In this document: piece by piece, positions 1 through 7,297 of the stretch
Layout: every line of letters begins with the position of its first letter
Position numbering within the stretch: position 1 is the stretch's first letter
Source of the DNA: an uncultured Butyricicoccus sp.
GTDB taxonomy: Bacteria; Bacillota; Clostridia; Oscillospirales; Butyricicoccaceae
Assembly: GCA_900547195.1 (NCBI GenBank)
Contig: URFQ01000049.1
Coordinates: forward strand, 1 to 19,133
Reading direction: 5' to 3'
DNA length: 19,133 nucleotides
Translations under genes and position numbers: made by a program
The notes under the pieces: generated by a model
What the model saw: only the letters and a program-made list of their open reading frames with translations
What the model was told of the DNA's origin: nothing
The model's database searches: none

Positions 1-1233
1 ATGGCCGATCAGGATGCAGGTGAGGAACGCCACAACGGGCATGAGAACCGAGTTCGAAATAAAATCAAAGAAGTCGAGGAACTGCATGCCGATGACGGTG
101 ACGCCCGCCCATGGGCCGTAGCCCAGGCAGGACGGTATGCCGAAAAGCAATACGATGCAGGTCATCAGGATGGTCGCCGGGGTGCGCTTCATGTGGGTTT
201 TGTCGATGAGCACCGACACAATCGTTTCCATCAGCGAGATGGAGGAGGTGAGCGCTGCAAACAGCACAAGTACGAAAAAGACCGCGCCGACCACGGTGCC
301 AAACGCCATATTCTCAAAGACCATGGGCAGGGTGACAAACATCAGGCCAGGGCCCGCGTTGATGGCCGATGGGTCGCCGCCATTGAATGCGACAACAGCC
401 GGAATAATCATCAGGCCGGCGACAAAGGCAAACAGTGTGTCGAAAATCTCAATCTGGGTGACTGAATGCTCCAGAATGTTCTCCTTCTGCATGTAGGAGC
501 CATAGGTGATCATAATGCCCATGGCGAGCGACATGGAATAAAACAGCTGGCCCAGTGCGCCGAGCACGGTGGAGGCCGAAAACTGGGAAAAATCGGGCAG
601 GAGATAATATTTCAGGCCGTCCATCGCGCCGTCTATGGTGAGCGAATAGACAGCAACCAGGATTGAAAGAATGGCCAGGATCGGCATCATGATGCGGCTG
701 GCTTTTTCAATCCCCTTTTCTACACCGAAAATGACGACAACCGAAGTGAGCAGCACAAAAATCAGGAACCACGGCGTGGGGCCGGAAAAATGAAACATTG
801 TGCCGAAAACCGAACCGGCGTCAAAACCAATAAAGCCCCCGAAGAAATCGCCGCCATCCGCCGCGTCCAGCGCGCCGCCAGACAGAAAAGTAAACAAATA
901 TTTCATGACCCAGCCGCCGATGACGCAGTAATACGGCGTGATAATGACCGGGACCAGCGTGGCCAGCCAGCCGAGGAAGCCAAAGCGCCTGTCAAGCGCC
1001 TTATAGGCGCCGATGCACGACAGGCGGGTCTTGCGGCCAATGGCGATCTCCGTGATCATCAGCGCAAAGCCGAAGGTCACCGCAAGGATAATGTACACCA
1101 GCAGGAAGATGCCGCCGCCATACTTGGCGGCCAGATACGGAAAGCGCCACAGATTGCCCAGCCCGACCGCAGAACCCGCGGCCGCGAGGACAAAACCAAT
1201 GCGGCTGGAAAAGCTGCTTCGTTGTTTGTTCAC
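1..1233 (-). CDS. Sodium-dependent transporter, NSS/SNF family (C-terminus outside window)
   Basis: The minus-strand frame is open from a GTG at 1233 to the window edge, giving 411 codons without a stop. The N-terminal helix shows the family signature GSAVGLGNLWRFPY, which in NSS transporters (LeuT, MhsT type) forms the sodium and substrate site in TM1. About ten hydrophobic helices follow, including GYGPWAGVTVIGMQFLDFFD near the visible end. Family members use the sodium gradient to import amino acids or related amines across the cytoplasmic membrane; the substrate cannot be told from sequence. Usual length is about 440-510 residues, so only the last helices are missing. The start is chosen because AAAAGGGG lies 10 bases upstream. 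A promoter and a leader hairpin lie at 1256-1348. Confidence in the family is high. Confidence 0.93.
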   Translation of the reverse strand, partial: MNKQRSSFSSRIGFVLAAAGSAVGLGNLWRFPYLAAKYGGGIFLLVYIILAVTFGFALMITEIAIGRKTRLSCIGAYKALDRRFGFLGWLATLVPVIITPYYCVIGGWVMKYLFTFLSGGALDAADGGDFFGGFIGFDAGSVFGTMFHFSGPTPWFLIFVLLTSVVVIFGVEKGIEKASRIMMPILAILSILVAVYSLTIDGAMDGLKYYLLPDFSQFSASTVLGALGQLFYSMSLAMGIMITYGSYMQKENILEHSVTQIEIFDTLFAFVAGLMIIPAVVAFNGGDPSAINAGPGLMFVTLPMVFENMAFGTVVGAVFFVLVLFAALTSSISLMETIVSVLIDKTHMKRTPATILMTCIVLLFGIPSCLGYGPWAGVTVIGMQFLDFFDFISNSVLMPVVAFLTCILIGH

Positions 1234-1255
1234 GTGATAAATACCCCTTTTTCTA

Positions 1256-1275
1256 GCCGCCCGGAAAACGGCGGC
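1256..1275 (-). other. Leader hairpin upstream of the NSS transporter
   Basis: A perfect 6-bp inverted repeat, GCCGCC (1256-1261) and GGCGGC (1270-1275), with an 8-base loop lies just before the ribosome site of the transporter. There is no U-run, so it is not a canonical terminator. It could affect translation or mRNA stability. It is weak evidence by itself. Confidence 0.35.
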
Positions 1276-1319
1276 GTGTTTCCTTACTCCCATTTGACAC
1301 AGAAAGAACAATTATTCAT

Positions 1320-1348
1320 ATTATGCCACAAAATTAGATTTTGTGCAA
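1320..1348 (-). promoter_or_regulatory. Probable sigma-A promoter of the NSS transporter
   Basis: On the minus strand TTGCAC (1348-1343) and CATAAT (1325-1320) are separated by exactly 17 bases in an AT-rich stretch. The predicted start lies near 1313, leaving a leader of about 80 bases before the GTG. The -10 box matches five of six consensus bases and the -35 box is poorer. Confidence 0.5.
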
Positions 1349-1373
1349 CATTATTTTTAACTTTGGCGGAAAA

Positions 1374-1809
1374 TTATATTAAAACCGGCACAAATTCCTT
1401 TTCAGTGGAGTAATTGAAATGAAAGGCCGCGTTTTTTACGGTATCGCCGTCGCGGTAAGCGACCGTGCCGTTGCAGTCCAGGATCGAGCAGAAATACCGC
1501 ACCTGAAGGACGGGCTTGCTGCTGGATTTCCGTGCGGATCAGCGTGCCCTCCGGGCGGCGCACCAGAAGGAGCAGCGTGTTTTTGTCCCATGCGGCCACG
1601 TATTCCGGACGGTTGCCGGTGCGCTTGTCGAACAGGGGGACGAACAAAAGGCGCGCGTCCGCCCGGCGTTCCAGCTAGGGCTCAAGTTCGGGCCGGTAGA
1701 GTTCCGGAATTTCGGAAAGATCAGTGGCGCGCCGGGGCCATGTTGCCATGGTGGGAACGCGGTGGACGGTGTTCAGGCTGGTATCTGTTTTTTTATGATT
1801 CCAAAACAT
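1374..1809 (-). pseudogene. Broken small gene of unknown function (one stop, one frameshift)
   Basis: A minus-strand reading frame starts at ATG 1809 (MFWNHKKTDTSLNTVHRV...). It is interrupted by TAG at 1677-1675, where the flanking sequence PELEP*LERRADARLLFVP suggests an original CAG (Gln). It then shifts frame near 1527-1529. Removing one A from the AAA there joins RTE to SSSKPVLQVRYFCSILDCNG and continues to TAA at 1376-1374. The reconstructed product would be about 144 residues, rich in beta-type alternation in its second half (for example EYVAAWDKNTLLLLVRRPEG), with no signal peptide or membrane helix. I do not recognise the family. Both lesions lie in otherwise protein-like sequence, so decay is more likely than a non-coding region; a sequencing error could explain the frameshift but hardly both. 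Confidence 0.55.
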
Positions 1810-1833
1810 GGCGCTTGCTCTCTTTTCCTCTTC

Positions 1834-1884
1834 AAATAAACAGGGCTGATGCAGCGGACGCGACATCAGCCCTGTTTATTTATT
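1834..1884 (-). terminator. Large palindromic terminator, probably bidirectional
   Basis: A perfect 18-bp inverted repeat (arms 1834-1851 and 1864-1881, core CAGGGCTGATG / CATCAGCCCTG) encloses a 12-base loop. The outer arm is AAATAAA on one side and TTTATTT on the other, so both strands give a GC-rich stem followed by a U-rich tail. It lies between the end of the glycosyltransferase gene and the start of the broken gene, where minus-strand transcription from 3301 should stop. Confidence 0.7.
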
Positions 1885-2030
1885 ATAAACCCGCCATACA
1901 AAACAGGCAAGAAACCACACGTATGATTCCAACAAAAATCATACAAATAACGGAAAATGGCGCGGTTTCGTAAGAAAAACGCCGTAGGAAGTTTGAATCG
2001 ATGCAAAATTCTCCGGCAGACACCGGATTG

Positions 2031-2046
2031 CCCGGCTTTTGCCGGG
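2031..2046 (-). other. Small hairpin just after the glycosyltransferase stop codon
   Basis: CCCGGC-TTTT-GCCGGG forms a 6-bp stem with a four-base loop four bases beyond the stop codon of the glycosyltransferase. No U-run follows on the minus strand, so it is at best a weak terminator or a 3' end stabiliser. The strong terminator lies about 150 bases further on. The rest of 1885-2050 shows nothing else that I can support. Confidence 0.3.
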
Positions 2047-2050
2047 GAAG

Positions 2051-3301
2051 CTATTTGATTTGTGACAGCCCCATGCCGCGGGTATGGGCAATGGATTTCC
2101 ATTCGGTCGTGCGGTGGACAAGGCAGTAGGTGTTGATCGGCAGCCAGCTTATGAGGAATACCCAGTAGGACAGGATGCCGCGCAGCATCGGGAGAACCGG
2201 TTTGCGCTCCAGAAGGGTGACGGCAACCGCCATGGCCGTGCTGACCGCATAGGAGACCAGCACCGACAGGAACAGGCTGGTGAATACCGGTGTGGACGGA
2301 AACAGGTTGTAATGCACCTGCAAGAGCCGCATGGCCTGCCCGGCAATCAGCGAAACCAGCCAGAAAATCTGGATGATGGGCGCGAGCAGGAACACCGCCT
2401 GGTCGAGACGGGCGCGGAACCCATGAACCCCGGAGGTGAACAGGCCGCGCAGGAGCGGGCTGAGATAATGCGACAGGCACTGGTACAGGCCGGTCGACCA
2501 GCGGCAGCGCTGCCGCCATGACTGCGCAAAGGTCAGCGGCTGTTCATCGTAGGTGACCGCCTGCGGCACCCATTCGACGCGGACGTCCCTGAGGATGCAT
2601 TTGGTCGTAAATTCAATGTCCTCGGTGAGCGTCAGGGTGTTCCAGCCGCCCATCTCGCGCAGCAGGCCGAGATCGGCCATGAAGCCCGACCCATTCACGA
2701 TGGCGGAAAGGCCGACGGCGTTTCGCGCATGGGAATAAAACCGGTTGACCATCCAGTAATAAATAGAATAATTGCCCGAAATGACCGTATCGTGCGGGTT
2801 TTTGCTGTCGCGGTAGCCCTGCGCGGCGCGCGCGCCCGCGCACCAGGCATGGTTCATCGCAGAGAGGAAGCCCGGGTCCACGACATTGTCCGCGTCAAAG
2901 ACGCAGATGGCGTCATGGCGGCCTTCCTTTTCCAGCATGGCGACCACCTGCCGCAGCACTTCCCCTTTGGAATGCACCGGGAAGGGGCATGTAAGGATTT
3001 GGGCGCCCGCGGCCCGCGCAGCCGCCTCCGTGTGGTCGGTGCAGTTGTTCGGGATCACGTAAACGTCGAACAAATCCGCAGGATAATCCTGCGCGAGCAG
3101 GCTTTCGACCAGATGACCGATGACCGTCTGCTCGTTGCGGGCCGCCACCAGCACCGCAAAACGACATTTGGGAGCATGTTCCGCCAGGGTGCGCCGCCGC
3201 CGAAGGGCACATGGCAGAAAAATTGCGTAATAGCACATATAGACTGTCAGACACATGCTGAACAGCCACAAAAGTGCATCCAGAGCTGAAATGACATGCA
3301 T
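2051..3301 (-). CDS. Membrane glycosyltransferase, family 2 (processive-type architecture)
   Basis: The 416-residue protein has an N-terminal membrane helix (about residues 6-30), a GT-A domain (about 45-290) and a C-terminal block of about four hydrophobic helices (about 300-400). Catalytic motifs are intact: DAD at 136-138 for nucleotide-sugar/metal binding, TED at 226-228 as the likely base, and QRCRW at 264-268. This is the layout of hyaluronan, poly-N-acetylglucosamine and cellulose synthase-like enzymes, which polymerise a nucleotide sugar and move the chain across the membrane. The sugar and polymer cannot be assigned, and no partner genes for export or modification are adjacent. ATG 3301 is preceded by GGGAGGAA at a good distance. 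The gene stands alone between its own promoter (3368-3396) and the terminator at 1834-1884. Confidence 0.9.
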   Translation of the reverse strand: MHVISALDALLWLFSMCLTVYMCYYAIFLPCALRRRRTLAEHAPKCRFAVLVAARNEQTVIGHLVESLLAQDYPADLFDVYVIPNNCTDHTEAAARAAGAQILTCPFPVHSKGEVLRQVVAMLEKEGRHDAICVFDADNVVDPGFLSAMNHAWCAGARAAQGYRDSKNPHDTVISGNYSIYYWMVNRFYSHARNAVGLSAIVNGSGFMADLGLLREMGGWNTLTLTEDIEFTTKCILRDVRVEWVPQAVTYDEQPLTFAQSWRQRCRWSTGLYQCLSHYLSPLLRGLFTSGVHGFRARLDQAVFLLAPIIQIFWLVSLIAGQAMRLLQVHYNLFPSTPVFTSLFLSVLVSYAVSTAMAVAVTLLERKPVLPMLRGILSYWVFLISWLPINTYCLVHRTTEWKSIAHTRGMGLSQIK

Positions 3302-3316
3302 GACCGCATTCCTCCC

Positions 3317-3342
3317 AGGGCCTCGTGGGCCCTTCTTTTTTT
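3317..3342. other. Hairpin in the glycosyltransferase leader; terminator-like on the plus strand
   Basis: AGGGCC (3317-3322), loop TCGTG, GGCCCT (3328-3333) is followed on the plus strand by TCTTTTTTT, giving a terminator shape in that direction although no plus-strand gene precedes it. On the minus strand the same hairpin falls in the leader of the glycosyltransferase, directly upstream of its ribosome site GGGAGGAA, so it may modulate translation. Confidence 0.45.
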
Positions 3343-3367
3343 CGTGCTGTACTACATCGCTCCATAC

Positions 3368-3396
3368 AGTATAAGCTTGTCCGCGAGCGGTGTCAA
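3368..3396 (-). promoter_or_regulatory. Sigma-A promoter of the glycosyltransferase gene
   Basis: On the minus strand, a perfect TTGACA (3396-3391) and TATACT (3373-3368, five of six consensus) are separated by 17 bases. The predicted transcript begins near 3361 and has a leader of about 60 bases containing the hairpin at 3317-3333. It diverges from the phage-gene promoter at 3499. Confidence 0.8.
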
Positions 3397-3498
3397 CAAA
3401 GTTTGCGCCTTCTTATGTAAAACTTAAAGAAAGTTTAAGGCGGTTTCATTGGCAAAAAAGACAGAGGAATGAAAAATAAAAAAATTTTTGATTTGCGC

Positions 3499-3527
3499 TT
3501 GACAGAAGGCGGATTTGCGGCTATTAT
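3499..3527 (+). promoter_or_regulatory. Sigma-A promoter of the phage head-gene cluster
   Basis: TTGACA (3499-3504) and TATTAT (3522-3527) are separated by exactly 17 bases and preceded by an A/T-rich stretch that could act as an UP-like element. The predicted start is near 3534. It is the only strong promoter found upstream of the phage genes, which then run with overlaps or short gaps to 11791. Confidence 0.8.
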
Positions 3528-3543
3528 CATGGACAACAGATTT

Positions 3544-3557
3544 CGAACTTATGTTCG
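3544..3557. promoter_or_regulatory. LexA (DinR-type) SOS box over the phage-cluster start site
   Basis: CGAAC-TTAT-GTTCG is a perfect match to the Gram-positive LexA operator half-sites CGAAC-N4-GTTCG. It lies about 10-24 bases after the predicted transcription start of the phage head cluster, where bound LexA would block early transcription. This implies direct derepression of the cluster after DNA damage without a phage repressor. The motif is seen directly; the regulation is inferred. Confidence 0.82.
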
Positions 3558-3580
3558 ATAAAAGTAAAAGGAGGATGCGG

Positions 3581-3796
3581 ATGACCAAACAGGAGAAGCA
3601 GGATGAGGCGCTTCGAAAACAGCTTTGCGGGAAGGTGACGGCGCTTGTCGACCGGCTGGTCGCGCTGGCGGAGGACGGCGAGGCCAAGCCGGCGACCGTG
3701 GTGGCGGCGCTCAAGGAGGTGAAGGCCGCCGCCGAAGAGCTGCGCGAAAAAACGCCGCAAAAGGTGGAAATTCTGGTGAAGATCGCGGATGGGTAA
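3581..3796 (+). CDS. Small charged helical protein in the terminase small-subunit position
   Basis: A 71-residue protein starting MTKQEKQDEALRKQLCGK. ATG 3581 is preferred over the in-frame ATG at 3575 because AAAGGAGG (3567-3574) then has a 6-base spacer. It is almost entirely predicted helix, rich in K, E and A, with heptad-like hydrophobic spacing; there is no clear helix-turn-helix. It is the first gene after the SOS-controlled promoter, and its stop codon overlaps the terminase start by 8 bases, so translation is coupled. Position and coupling suggest a small terminase or a terminase-associated protein. The sequence alone does not prove this, and 71 residues is short for a TerS. Confidence 0.7.
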   Translation: MTKQEKQDEALRKQLCGKVTALVDRLVALAEDGEAKPATVVAALKEVKAAAEELREKTPQKVEILVKIADG

Positions 3797-5105
3797 ACGG
3801 TTTTGCTTTAAGATTACCGCGAGGCAGTGCGATTTTCTCCGGTCGGAAGCCACCGAAACCCTGTTCGGCGGCGCGGCCGGCGGCGGTAAAAGCTATGCGC
3901 AGCTCATCGACGCGCTCGTGTTCGCCGGGCGATATCCGGGCAGTCGGCAGCTGATTGTGCGCAGGACAATCCGGGAACTGGAACGCTCGCTGATCGCAGT
4001 CAGCGAACAGGTTTATCCACAGGCTGTGGGAAAGCTTGTGCGCAGCGACAACTGCTGGCGCATGGCGAACGGGTCGGTCATCGAGTTCGGGCACTGCCAA
4101 TATGAAGGGGATGTGACCCGGTACCAGTCGGCGGAGTATGACGTGATCCGGTTTGACGAGCTGACCCACTTCACCGAGTATCAGTACACCTATCTGATCA
4201 GCCGCGTGCGCGGCGCGAACGGATTCCCGAAACAGGTGAAATCCACCACGAACCCGGGCGGTATTGGGCACGATTGGGTCAAAAAACGCTTTATCGACGC
4301 GCTGGAACCCGATGTGGTGAAGGAGTTCGAAGGCGGAAGCCGCGTGTTCCTGCCCGCGAAGGTGACCGACAATGTTTTTCTGATGCGGCGCGACCCCGGA
4401 TACCGCAGGAGGCTCAAAAACCTTGGGGAACGGGAGCGCAAAGCGCTGCTCGAAGGCGACTGGGATTTGCAGGAGGGCCGCTATTTTTCCGAGTTTTCCC
4501 GGGAAATCCATGTGTGCGAGCCGTTCCCGGTGCCAAAGGAATGGAAACGGTGGCTCAGTGTGGATTACGGGCTGGACATGTTTGCGGCCCTTTGGGTCGC
4601 GCAGGCGCCGGACGGCCGCCATTACGTGTACCGCGAGGTGTACGAGCCGGGGCTGATCCTGTCCGAAGCCGCCGAGCGGGTCACGCGCGCCGAGCAGGGC
4701 GAGGGCGTCTATTGCAGGCTTGCGCCGCCCGACCTGTTCCACAGGCGGCAGGAGACCGGGCGCTCGGCGGCGGATATCTGGCAGGAGCATGGGCTGTACT
4801 TCGAGCAGAGCGGCAACCGGCGGGTGGACGGCTGGTATGCGGTGAAAGAGCTGATGAAACCCATCCCGGACGGCATGGGCGGCGTGACCGCGAAGCTTCA
4901 GGTGTTTTCCGGATGCCGGAATCTTATTCGCACGCTTGGCGCGGTGCGGCACGACGACAGGAACCCAAATGATGTGGCCGGGACGCCGCACGAGCTGACC
5001 CATGCGCCCGACGCGCTGCGCGGGTATGCGGTCGCGGTATGCGAGGCTGCGGAGGCGGACGACGACCGGTATGGCGGGGAAGTGCGGGAGTTTTTACATT
5101 ACTGA
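3789..5105 (+). CDS. Phage terminase large subunit (TerL)
   Basis: A 438-residue DNA-packaging motor protein with all expected elements. There is a Walker A loop GGAAGGGKS (27-35), a Walker B strand with acidic pair VIRFDE (119-124) and a coupling motif KSTTNPGG (151-158). A C-terminal RNase H-like nuclease has candidate metal ligands D259 (SVDYG), D315 (APPD) and D408 (HAPD). In phages it pumps DNA into the prohead at the portal and cuts the concatemer. Nothing looks degraded: length and motifs are normal for the family. The start overlaps the previous gene by 8 bases. An intact motor is the strongest sign that the cluster may still package DNA. Confidence 0.95.
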   Translation: MGKRFCFKITARQCDFLRSEATETLFGGAAGGGKSYAQLIDALVFAGRYPGSRQLIVRRTIRELERSLIAVSEQVYPQAVGKLVRSDNCWRMANGSVIEFGHCQYEGDVTRYQSAEYDVIRFDELTHFTEYQYTYLISRVRGANGFPKQVKSTTNPGGIGHDWVKKRFIDALEPDVVKEFEGGSRVFLPAKVTDNVFLMRRDPGYRRRLKNLGERERKALLEGDWDLQEGRYFSEFSREIHVCEPFPVPKEWKRWLSVDYGLDMFAALWVAQAPDGRHYVYREVYEPGLILSEAAERVTRAEQGEGVYCRLAPPDLFHRRQETGRSAADIWQEHGLYFEQSGNRRVDGWYAVKELMKPIPDGMGGVTAKLQVFSGCRNLIRTLGAVRHDDRNPNDVAGTPHELTHAPDALRGYAVAVCEAAEADDDRYGGEVREFLHY

Positions 5106-5117
5106 GGAGGGAACACG

Positions 5118-5324
5118 ATGGAAACGATGATTTTGCAGACCATCTGCGGCGCTGTGATGGTGCTGATCGGCGCGGTGATCGCAAGGGGATGGCCGGAGGG
5201 CGGCAGGGCGCGGGACCGCCCGGTGTACCGCGACGGAGATCCGGCTGAGGACACCTATGCGCGCGACCTGGCCGCGATGATGGAGTATTCCGCAGAGAAG
5301 CAGGAGGACGACGATGAAGCATGA
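5118..5324 (+). CDS. Small protein with one N-terminal membrane helix
   Basis: A 68-residue protein with a hydrophobic segment at about residues 5-23 (ILQTICGAVMVLIGAVIARG), then a charged tail ending in an acidic run (EKQEDDDEA). It has its own ribosome site, GAGGAGGG, and its last 11 bases overlap the portal start. Small membrane proteins between terminase and portal are not typical of P22. It could be a holin-like protein, a membrane anchor for assembly, or a phage accessory protein. No function is assigned. Confidence 0.7.
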   Translation: METMILQTICGAVMVLIGAVIARGWPEGGRARDRPVYRDGDPAEDTYARDLAAMMEYSAEKQEDDDEA

Positions 5325-6855
5325 TCTGACGCCCGCGGCCGTGTGGCGCGAATACGAGCGCGGGCAGGACTACAAACGCAGCATTGGCCTGTATGGGCAG
5401 GTGAAGAAAAACGAGGACTTCGTGCAGGGACGGCAGTGGGAGGGGCTGCGCGTGAGCACCCTCGACCCGCTGATTTTCAATGTGCTGCGCCGGTGCGTCA
5501 ACCTGTTTGTGGCCATGCTGGTTTCGGATGATGTGGCGGTCAGCGCCGCGCCGTTCGAGCGCGGGAAGGGGACGGAGCAGACCGAGGCAGTGCTTGAACA
5601 GGCCTTTGCAAGCGCCATGGAGCGCAGTAAGGTCAAGACGCTCGGCCGCATGGCGCTGCGCAACGCCTGCGTGGACGGCGACGGGTGCTTCTACATGCAC
5701 TTCGACCCGGAGATTGAGACCGGGCAGGACGCAAAGGGTGATATCCAGGTCGATTGCATCGACAACACCAACGTGTATTTCGGCAACACCGCGAGTGATG
5801 AGGTCGAGCGGCAGCCGTATATCCTCATCGCCCTGCGGCGCGATGTGGACGAGGTCAAGATGGAGGCGCTTCAAAACCGCAGGCCGAGCACCGACATCAA
5901 CGCCATCCTGCCGGACGGCGAAGGCGAAGGCATGACACCGCACGAAAAAGACCGGCGCGTCACCGTGCTGCTGCGCATGCGCAAAGTCCCGGGCGGTATC
6001 GCGTTCCAGAAAACCACGCGGCACGCGACGGTGATGCGGGAAAAGGTGCTGCCGTACAGCCGGTATCCGGTCGCATACCTGAGCTGGGACCGGGTCAAAA
6101 ACTCGTGCCACGGCGTGTCGCCGGTGACCGAGGCGATCCCCAACCAGATCGCGATCAACAAGCTGTATTCGATGTATGTGCAGTGCATCAAGCAGGTGGC
6201 GTTTCCCAAGATTATTTACGATATGACCCGGTTCCCCAACGGGTACTCGAGCGAAATTGGCAAGGCCGTCGGCATGCGCGGCAACCCGAACGAGGCGTTC
6301 CTGTCCGCGTTCAAAGCGCCGGATATCTCCGGGCAGGTGCTGGCCGTTCTGAAACAGATGATGAGCGACACCATGGAGCTGATGGGAGCGAGCGACGCGG
6401 TGCTCGGCAACGTCACGCCGACAAACACGTCCGCCATTGTCGCGGTGCAGAAGGCGACCGCCGCGCCGCTGGAACTCGTGCGGCTGGAGTTTTACCGGTT
6501 TATTGAGGACTGGGCGCGGTCGTTCCTCGACCTGATGGGCGCGCACTACGGCGTGCGCAGCTATACCATTACGGACGGGGAAGGAAAGGAAAAAACGGTG
6601 GCGTTCGATTTTGCGACCCTGCGCGGCGGCGAAATGCGGCTGAACGTCGAGGTCGGGGAGGCGAGCTACTGGTCGGAGACCGTGCAGACGGTCACAAACG
6701 ACCATCTGCTCGAAACCGGCGTGATCGCCGATCCGCTGCTGTATTTGCAGAACGTCCCCGACCAGCACATGAAGGGCAAACGCGGGCTGATGCGCGCGCT
6801 CAGAAAACAGAAGGAGGAAAACCATGGAACAGAAGAAACAGGACAATCCGTTTGA
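5314..6855 (+). CDS. Phage portal protein
   Basis: A 513-residue protein placed directly between the terminase and a scaffold/capsid pair. Features seen are an N-terminal region rich in aromatic and basic residues (REYERGQDYKRS...NEDFVQGRQWEGL), a central alpha/beta domain with YPVAYLSWDRVKNSCHGVSP, and a long helical stretch around QIAINKLYSMYVQCIK and the segment ending TPTNTSAIVAVQKATAAPLE. This matches portals of P22-like and related phages, which form the dodecameric DNA channel at one capsid vertex and start capsid assembly. The ribosome site AGGAGG (5302-5307) supports ATG 5314. The C-terminus overlaps the next gene by 32 bases. It appears complete. Confidence 0.9.
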   Translation: MKHDLTPAAVWREYERGQDYKRSIGLYGQVKKNEDFVQGRQWEGLRVSTLDPLIFNVLRRCVNLFVAMLVSDDVAVSAAPFERGKGTEQTEAVLEQAFASAMERSKVKTLGRMALRNACVDGDGCFYMHFDPEIETGQDAKGDIQVDCIDNTNVYFGNTASDEVERQPYILIALRRDVDEVKMEALQNRRPSTDINAILPDGEGEGMTPHEKDRRVTVLLRMRKVPGGIAFQKTTRHATVMREKVLPYSRYPVAYLSWDRVKNSCHGVSPVTEAIPNQIAINKLYSMYVQCIKQVAFPKIIYDMTRFPNGYSSEIGKAVGMRGNPNEAFLSAFKAPDISGQVLAVLKQMMSDTMELMGASDAVLGNVTPTNTSAIVAVQKATAAPLELVRLEFYRFIEDWARSFLDLMGAHYGVRSYTITDGEGKEKTVAFDFATLRGGEMRLNVEVGEASYWSETVQTVTNDHLLETGVIADPLLYLQNVPDQHMKGKRGLMRALRKQKEENHGTEETGQSV

Positions 6856-7276
6856 GGAGGGGGCAAAAACCCCGCAGGAGGAAACCATTGCGCTGACCGT
6901 GGACGGGCAGGAGCTGACGCTTACTATGGAGCAGCTTGTGCAGGCGGCAATCAGCGGCCTGAGCCGCAGGGGGGAGATTATCCGCATGGCGGGCGCGGCC
7001 GGTCAGGTGCCGGACGGGCAGGTGTACGCGAACTTTATTGCATCCTATCCCGAGGTGCGGCCGGGCGATATCCCGCAGCAGGTCTGGCAGGACGCCCAGA
7101 TGGAGGGCAGCCTGGTGTCCGCGTACCGCAAGTATGAAATCGCGCAGCTGAAGGCAAAGCTGGCGGCGCTCGAGCAGAACGCCGTCAACCGTGAACAGGC
7201 CGTCGGTTCGGCGCACGGCGACGGCCAGCCCGGCCAGCTCGACCCGGTCATTGCCGCGCTGAGAGGCGAACAGTAA
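6824..7276 (+). CDS. Probable capsid scaffolding protein
   Basis: A 150-residue, charged, largely helical protein starting MEQKKQDNPFEEGAKTPQEE. It has a basic/helical segment (about 100-125, SAYRKYEIAQLKAKLAALEQ) that could bind coat protein, as scaffold C-termini do. It sits exactly between portal and major capsid gene, the scaffold position of P22 (gp8) and many other phages. Scaffold proteins guide prohead assembly inside the shell and leave on maturation. No protease domain is visible. The start follows AAGGAGG (6811-6817). Assigned by position and composition, not by a firm sequence signature. Confidence 0.7.
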   Translation: MEQKKQDNPFEEGAKTPQEETIALTVDGQELTLTMEQLVQAAISGLSRRGEIIRMAGAAGQVPDGQVYANFIASYPEVRPGDIPQQVWQDAQMEGSLVSAYRKYEIAQLKAKLAALEQNAVNREQAVGSAHGDGQPGQLDPVIAALRGEQ

Positions 7277-7297
7277 ACAATTTTAGGAGGAACCACT

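Noticed and set aside
1294..1324. Plus-strand TTGACA with a CATATT/TATTAT at 17-19 bases
   Set aside because: No plus-strand gene follows; the only reading frames downstream are shadows of the broken minus-strand gene.
2084..3289. Plus-strand frames opposite the glycosyltransferase gene
   Set aside because: No ribosome sites and shadow-type composition; the minus-strand gene has all catalytic motifs.
4924..6987. Very long open frame on the minus strand opposite terminase, portal and scaffold genes
   Set aside because: Composition is Arg/His/Pro-rich, as expected from the reverse of GC-rich coding sequence. There is no ribosome site or recognisable motif, and the plus-strand genes are certain.
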